Source of the DNA: Candidatus Caccocola faecipullorum
GTDB taxonomy: Bacteria > Synergistota > Synergistia > Synergistales > Synergistaceae
Direction of reading: 5' to 3'
Assembly (NCBI GenBank): GCA_018716365.1
Contig: DVKA01000038.1
Coordinates: forward strand, 1-16,034
DNA length: 16,034 nt
In this document: positions 13,528 through 16,034 of the stretch, piece by piece
How positions within the stretch are numbered: the first letter of the stretch is position 1
How the letters are laid out: every line of letters starts with the position of its first letter
Translations under genes and position numbers: made by a program
The notes under the pieces: generated by a model
The model's input: only the letters and a program-made list of their open reading frames with translations
Database searches by the model: none
What the model was told of the DNA's origin: nothing

Positions 13528-14832
13528 ATGAACTCTTGGTTTGAGAGGCAGTTCAAGCTCTCGGAGCACGGCACGGACGTGCGCAAGGAGATTATGGCCG
13601 GAATCACGACCTTCGTCACGATGGCCTACATCATCTTCGTCAACCCGGGCATACTCTCCGAGACTGGGATGCCCTTCGGCTCCGTCCTCGTAGCGACCTG
13701 CCTCGGCGCGTCGCTCGCCACCTTCCTTATGGCCTTCCTTGCGAACTATCCGTTCGCGCTCGCACCGGGCATGGGGCTCAACGCCTTCTTCGCCTTCACA
13801 GTCGTCCTCGGCATGGGAATACCGTGGCAGGTCGCGCTCGCGGCGGTCTTCGTCGAAGGCGTAATCTTCATCGTGCTGACCTGTACCAAAGTCCGCGAAG
13901 AGGTCGTCAACTCGATCCCCAAGACGCTCAAGATAGGTGTCTCGGCCGGTATCGGGCTCTTCATCACATTCATCGGCCTTCAGGGCTCCGGCATCGTCGT
14001 AGACAATCCCGCCGTCCTCCTCGGCCTCGGCAAGCTCAGCGGCAACATCCCCGCGCTGCTGTCCATACTCGGACTGCTGCTCATGGTCACGCTTGAGGCG
14101 CGCCGCGTAAAGGGCGGAATACTCATCGGCGTCGTCGTCGTGACCGCGCTCGCAATACCGCTCGGCGTGGCGAAGATGCCCGAGGGAATCGTCTCCATGC
14201 CGCCGTCGCTCTCGCCGATATTCATGAAGATGGACTTCTCAATGCTCGCGCAGCCGGCCTTCTGGAGCGTCACGCTCGCCTTCTTCTTCGTAGACTTCTT
14301 CGACACAGTCGGTACGCTCGTCGGAGTTTCCAGCCGCGCCAACATGCTCGACGAAAAGGGACGCCTGCCCAAGGCGAGCCAGGCGCTCATGTCCGACGCT
14401 ATCGGGACGACCGCGGGCGCGGTGCTCGGCACCTCGACCGTCACGACCTTCGTCGAAAGCGCGAGCGGCGTCGAGCAGGGCGGACGCACCGGCCTCACGG
14501 CTCTCACCGTCGCGGTGCTCTTCCTCCTTGCGATGTTCTTCAACCCGATAATCTCAATAGTCCCCGCCTGCGCGACCGCTCCGGCGCTCATCATGGTCGG
14601 CGGCTACATGATGATGGGCTTCAAGGAGATGGAGTTCACCGACTGGACGGAATTCTTCCCCGCGCTCATCGCCTTCTTCATGATGCCCTTCGCTTACAGC
14701 ATCGCGGCCGGCATCGAGTTCGGCGTCCTCTCCTATGTCGCGCTCAAGGTGCTCATGGGCCGCGGTAAAGAGGTCAACTGGCTGCTCTACGGCCTCGCTG
14801 TCCTCTTCATACTCAACAGGGCGTTCATGTAA
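13528..14832 (+). CDS. AzgA/PbuG-type adenine/guanine/hypoxanthine permease
   Basis: The 434-residue membrane protein belongs to the AzgA-like branch of the NCS2 nucleobase transporters, which take up adenine, guanine or hypoxanthine with protons. It shows the family's TTFVTMAYIIFVNP start (27-40), the APGMGLNAFFA half-helix (79-89), the FVDFFDTVGTLVGV segment (254-267) with acidic residues of the substrate site, and GTSTVTTFVESASGVEQGGR (301-320), the strongest signature of the group. About 12 to 14 hydrophobic segments are visible. The start at 13528 is set by GGGAGGA; an upstream ATG at 13459 would add 23 residues that are not family-like and would overlap the -10 box. The substrate cannot be chosen between the purines. 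A glyoxalase-like gene follows 12 bases on. Confidence 0.93.
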   Translation: MNSWFERQFKLSEHGTDVRKEIMAGITTFVTMAYIIFVNPGILSETGMPFGSVLVATCLGASLATFLMAFLANYPFALAPGMGLNAFFAFTVVLGMGIPWQVALAAVFVEGVIFIVLTCTKVREEVVNSIPKTLKIGVSAGIGLFITFIGLQGSGIVVDNPAVLLGLGKLSGNIPALLSILGLLLMVTLEARRVKGGILIGVVVVTALAIPLGVAKMPEGIVSMPPSLSPIFMKMDFSMLAQPAFWSVTLAFFFVDFFDTVGTLVGVSSRANMLDEKGRLPKASQALMSDAIGTTAGAVLGTSTVTTFVESASGVEQGGRTGLTALTVAVLFLLAMFFNPIISIVPACATAPALIMVGGYMMMGFKEMEFTDWTEFFPALIAFFMMPFAYSIAAGIEFGVLSYVALKVLMGRGKEVNWLLYGLAVLFILNRAFM

Positions 14833-14844
14833 GGAGAGCGCGCT

Positions 14845-15207
14845 ATGAGCTTCCGCTTCAACCACTTCAACTTCAACGTCCTCGATTTGCAGAAAAGCCT
14901 CGACTTCTACAAAAAGGCGCTCGGCCTTACAGAGGCGCGCCGCGTAGAGCGCGAGGGCTTCACTCTCGTCTACCTCGCCGACGGGGAGACCTCTTTCACG
15001 CTTGAGCTGACGTACCTGCACGACCGTAAAGAGCGCTACGACCTCGGCGAATGCGAATTCCACCTCGCCTTCACAGTCAAGGACTTCGAGGCCGCGCGCA
15101 GACTCCACGGCGAAATGGGCTGCGTCTGCTACGAAAACCCCGACATGGGCATCTACTTCATCGAGGACCCCGACGGCTACTGGCTCGAAATAGTGCCGGA
15201 GAGATAA
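14845..15207 (+). CDS. Glyoxalase I-like VOC metalloenzyme
   Basis: The 120-residue protein is a single VOC-superfamily unit close to lactoylglutathione lyase (GloA), which isomerises the hemithioacetal of methylglyoxal and a thiol to an S-lactoyl thioester. The four metal ligands of GloA all have counterparts: His7, Glu54 (in TLELTY), His73 (in EFHLAF) and Glu115 (in WLEIVPER). It is slightly shorter than E. coli GloA (135), and the glutathione-binding loop is shortened, so another thiol cofactor or a different aldehyde substrate is possible; many anaerobes lack glutathione. AAGGAGAG overlaps the permease stop, so the two genes are almost certainly co-transcribed. No functional link between purine uptake and aldehyde detoxification is evident. 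Confidence 0.85.
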   Translation: MSFRFNHFNFNVLDLQKSLDFYKKALGLTEARRVEREGFTLVYLADGETSFTLELTYLHDRKERYDLGECEFHLAFTVKDFEAARRLHGEMGCVCYENPDMGIYFIEDPDGYWLEIVPER

Positions 15208-15255
15208 CAGGCGCGGCACGAGAGCCGCAAATTGGGAAAACATACGGAACTGACG

Positions 15256-15283
15256 AAGCGGCGCGGACCTCGCGCCGCTTTTT
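15256..15283 (+). terminator. Terminator of the permease-glyoxalase operon
   Basis: A perfect 10-bp stem (15256-15265 with 15271-15280) closes a 5-base loop and ends in five T, 49 bases after the stop. Confidence 0.92.
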
Positions 15284-15329
15284 CGTACGCGCCCGCCGCG
15301 GAGCGCTTTGTCATCCGTGCTGAAACCGT

Positions 15330-15359
15330 CTGATTTTTCCTGAAATTCTGGAGTATAAT
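15330..15359 (+). promoter_or_regulatory. Candidate promoter of the surface-protein gene
   Basis: A perfect TATAAT (15354-15359) lies 18 bases after CTGATT (15330-15335, 3 of 6), just after the preceding terminator and 53 bases before the ATG at 15413. Confidence 0.5.
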
Positions 15360-15412
15360 GTAAATATAGCGCTGCGGCCTAAAATCGCTGCGGCGCGGGA
15401 AGGAAAACGAAA

Positions 15413-16034
15413 ATGACTAAAATTCGTAGCTTTATATTTATACTGGCGGCGGTGATGATGAGTGCTGCGCTGCCTGCGTGCGCGTGTGCGGAGGACCTGA
15501 TTATATCAAATCTTACGGAGTTATTGGATTTCCGCAAAGCCGTAAACGACGAAGGAAAATCTTTTGCCGGAGAGACGGTTGTCTTATCCGGCGACATAAC
15601 TCTCAGCGGCGAATGGACGCCGATAGGCACTGATGAACATCCATTCTCCGGCAAATTCAACGGAGGCAACCATACGATAAGCGGGCTCAACGTAACTACC
15701 GGAACAATGCAGGATTTGACCGTCGCGGGCGTAAAGGGCAAAGGCGGCGGCCTTTTCCTGAACGTAGAGGGCGAAAACGCGCAGATAGCGAACCTTACAG
15801 TGAAAGGTTCGATAGACGGCGCGCCGTCCGGAAACGTGCTCGCGGCTGGAGGTATAGCCGCGCGCCTCGGGCCGGGTGCAGTCATATACAGATGCCTTAA
15901 CAAAGCGACGGTCACGCTCGGCAGCACAGGGACTGAGCTCGGCCCCTACGCCTACGCCGGAGGCGTGGCCGGATACTCCGAGGGACACGTCATTTACTGC
16001 GTCAACGAAGGCGCGGTAACGGCGCGCGCCAAGG
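15413..16034 (+). CDS. Secreted GLUG-repeat-like surface protein, N-terminal part (cut by window edge)
   Basis: The frame is open from ATG 15413 to the end (207 codons) with AAGGA before the start. Residues 1-26 are a signal peptide: KIR, a hydrophobic core, then ALPACACA before Glu27. Cleavage by signal peptidase I after ACA fits; the LPAC motif (20-23) could instead be a lipoprotein site, though Pro at that place is unusual. The mature part has the pattern of beta-helical surface proteins: WTPIGTDEHPFSGKFNGGNH (68-87) followed by TISGLNV, a GLUG-like repeat GGLFLNVEGENAQIANLTVK (112-131), and further units at AGGIAARLGPGAVIYRCLNK (145-164) and AGGVAGYSEGHVIYCVNEGA (182-201). Such proteins are usually large, repeat-bearing adhesins or cell-wall-associated proteins. 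The C-terminus, and hence the anchoring mode, lies outside the window. Confidence 0.85.
   Translation, partial: MTKIRSFIFILAAVMMSAALPACACAEDLIISNLTELLDFRKAVNDEGKSFAGETVVLSGDITLSGEWTPIGTDEHPFSGKFNGGNHTISGLNVTTGTMQDLTVAGVKGKGGGLFLNVEGENAQIANLTVKGSIDGAPSGNVLAAGGIAARLGPGAVIYRCLNKATVTLGSTGTELGPYAYAGGVAGYSEGHVIYCVNEGAVTARAK

Noticed and set aside
13371..13528. Purine riboswitch upstream of the purine permease
   Set aside because: I found none of the conserved junction sequences of the purine aptamer; only a simple GC hairpin is present.
15379..15988. Minus-strand frames opposite the surface-protein gene
   Set aside because: No ribosome site or family features; the plus strand has promoter, ribosome site, signal peptide and repeats.
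1..16034. CRISPR array, tRNA/rRNA gene, insertion sequence or phage integrase
   Set aside because: No spaced direct repeats, no cloverleaf with CCA-type end, and no transposase or integrase motifs were seen in any part of the window.

Overview
The window is GC-rich (mostly G/C third positions, yet with frequent ATA isoleucine codons). It carries the gene set of a strictly anaerobic amino-acid fermenter: part of a glycine/sarcosine/betaine reductase (Grd) locus and a very large 2-hydroxyacyl-CoA-dehydratase-activase-type protein. I see no oxidative metabolism genes. This fits a member of Synergistota (Cloacibacillus/Synergistes-like). That placement is an inference from gene content and base composition; the window has no rRNA or other marker gene.

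Layout. (1) 1-3160, plus strand: the tail of a selenoprotein-B-type reductase subunit (GrdB/F/H), a strong terminator, an AT-rich promoter region, then grdC and grdD, the two subunits of the acetyl-phosphate-forming component C, closed by a perfect 12-bp terminator. (2) 3161-3504: a 344-base gap with three inverted repeats, one of them terminator-like. (3) 3505-4185, plus: a short QueG-like double [4Fe-4S] protein. (4) 4256-4630, minus: the fluoride channel crcB. (5) 7651 to 4815, minus: a tightly packed three-gene unit that I could not assign to any known system. It encodes a VirD4/TraG-like protein with ruined Walker motifs, a stand-alone AAA+ ATPase that looks like the first ATPase domain of ClpA/ClpB, and a helical protein of unknown role. 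A strong bidirectional terminator closes it. (6) 8321 to 7737, minus: a LysE/RhtB-type exporter with its own promoter. (7) 12768 to 8545, minus: the 1407-residue activase/dehydratase-like fusion. (8) 13302 to 12928, minus: a small one-helix membrane protein of unknown function. (9) 13528-15207, plus: an AzgA-type purine permease and a glyoxalase-I-like protein in one transcript, with a strong terminator. (10) 15413 to the end, plus: the start of a secreted GLUG-repeat-like surface protein, cut by the window edge.

How the genes fit together: the Grd proteins turn glycine (or betaine/sarcosine) plus a thioredoxin-derived reductant into acetyl-phosphate and then ATP. The large activase-type protein belongs to the ATP-driven low-potential electron machinery typical of amino-acid fermenters, but its substrate is unknown. 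LysE-type export, purine uptake and fluoride export are housekeeping transport. The three-gene ATPase unit at 4815-7651 stands apart and is the best candidate here for an undescribed system. It has no relaxase, integrase or other type IV secretion gene beside it in this window.
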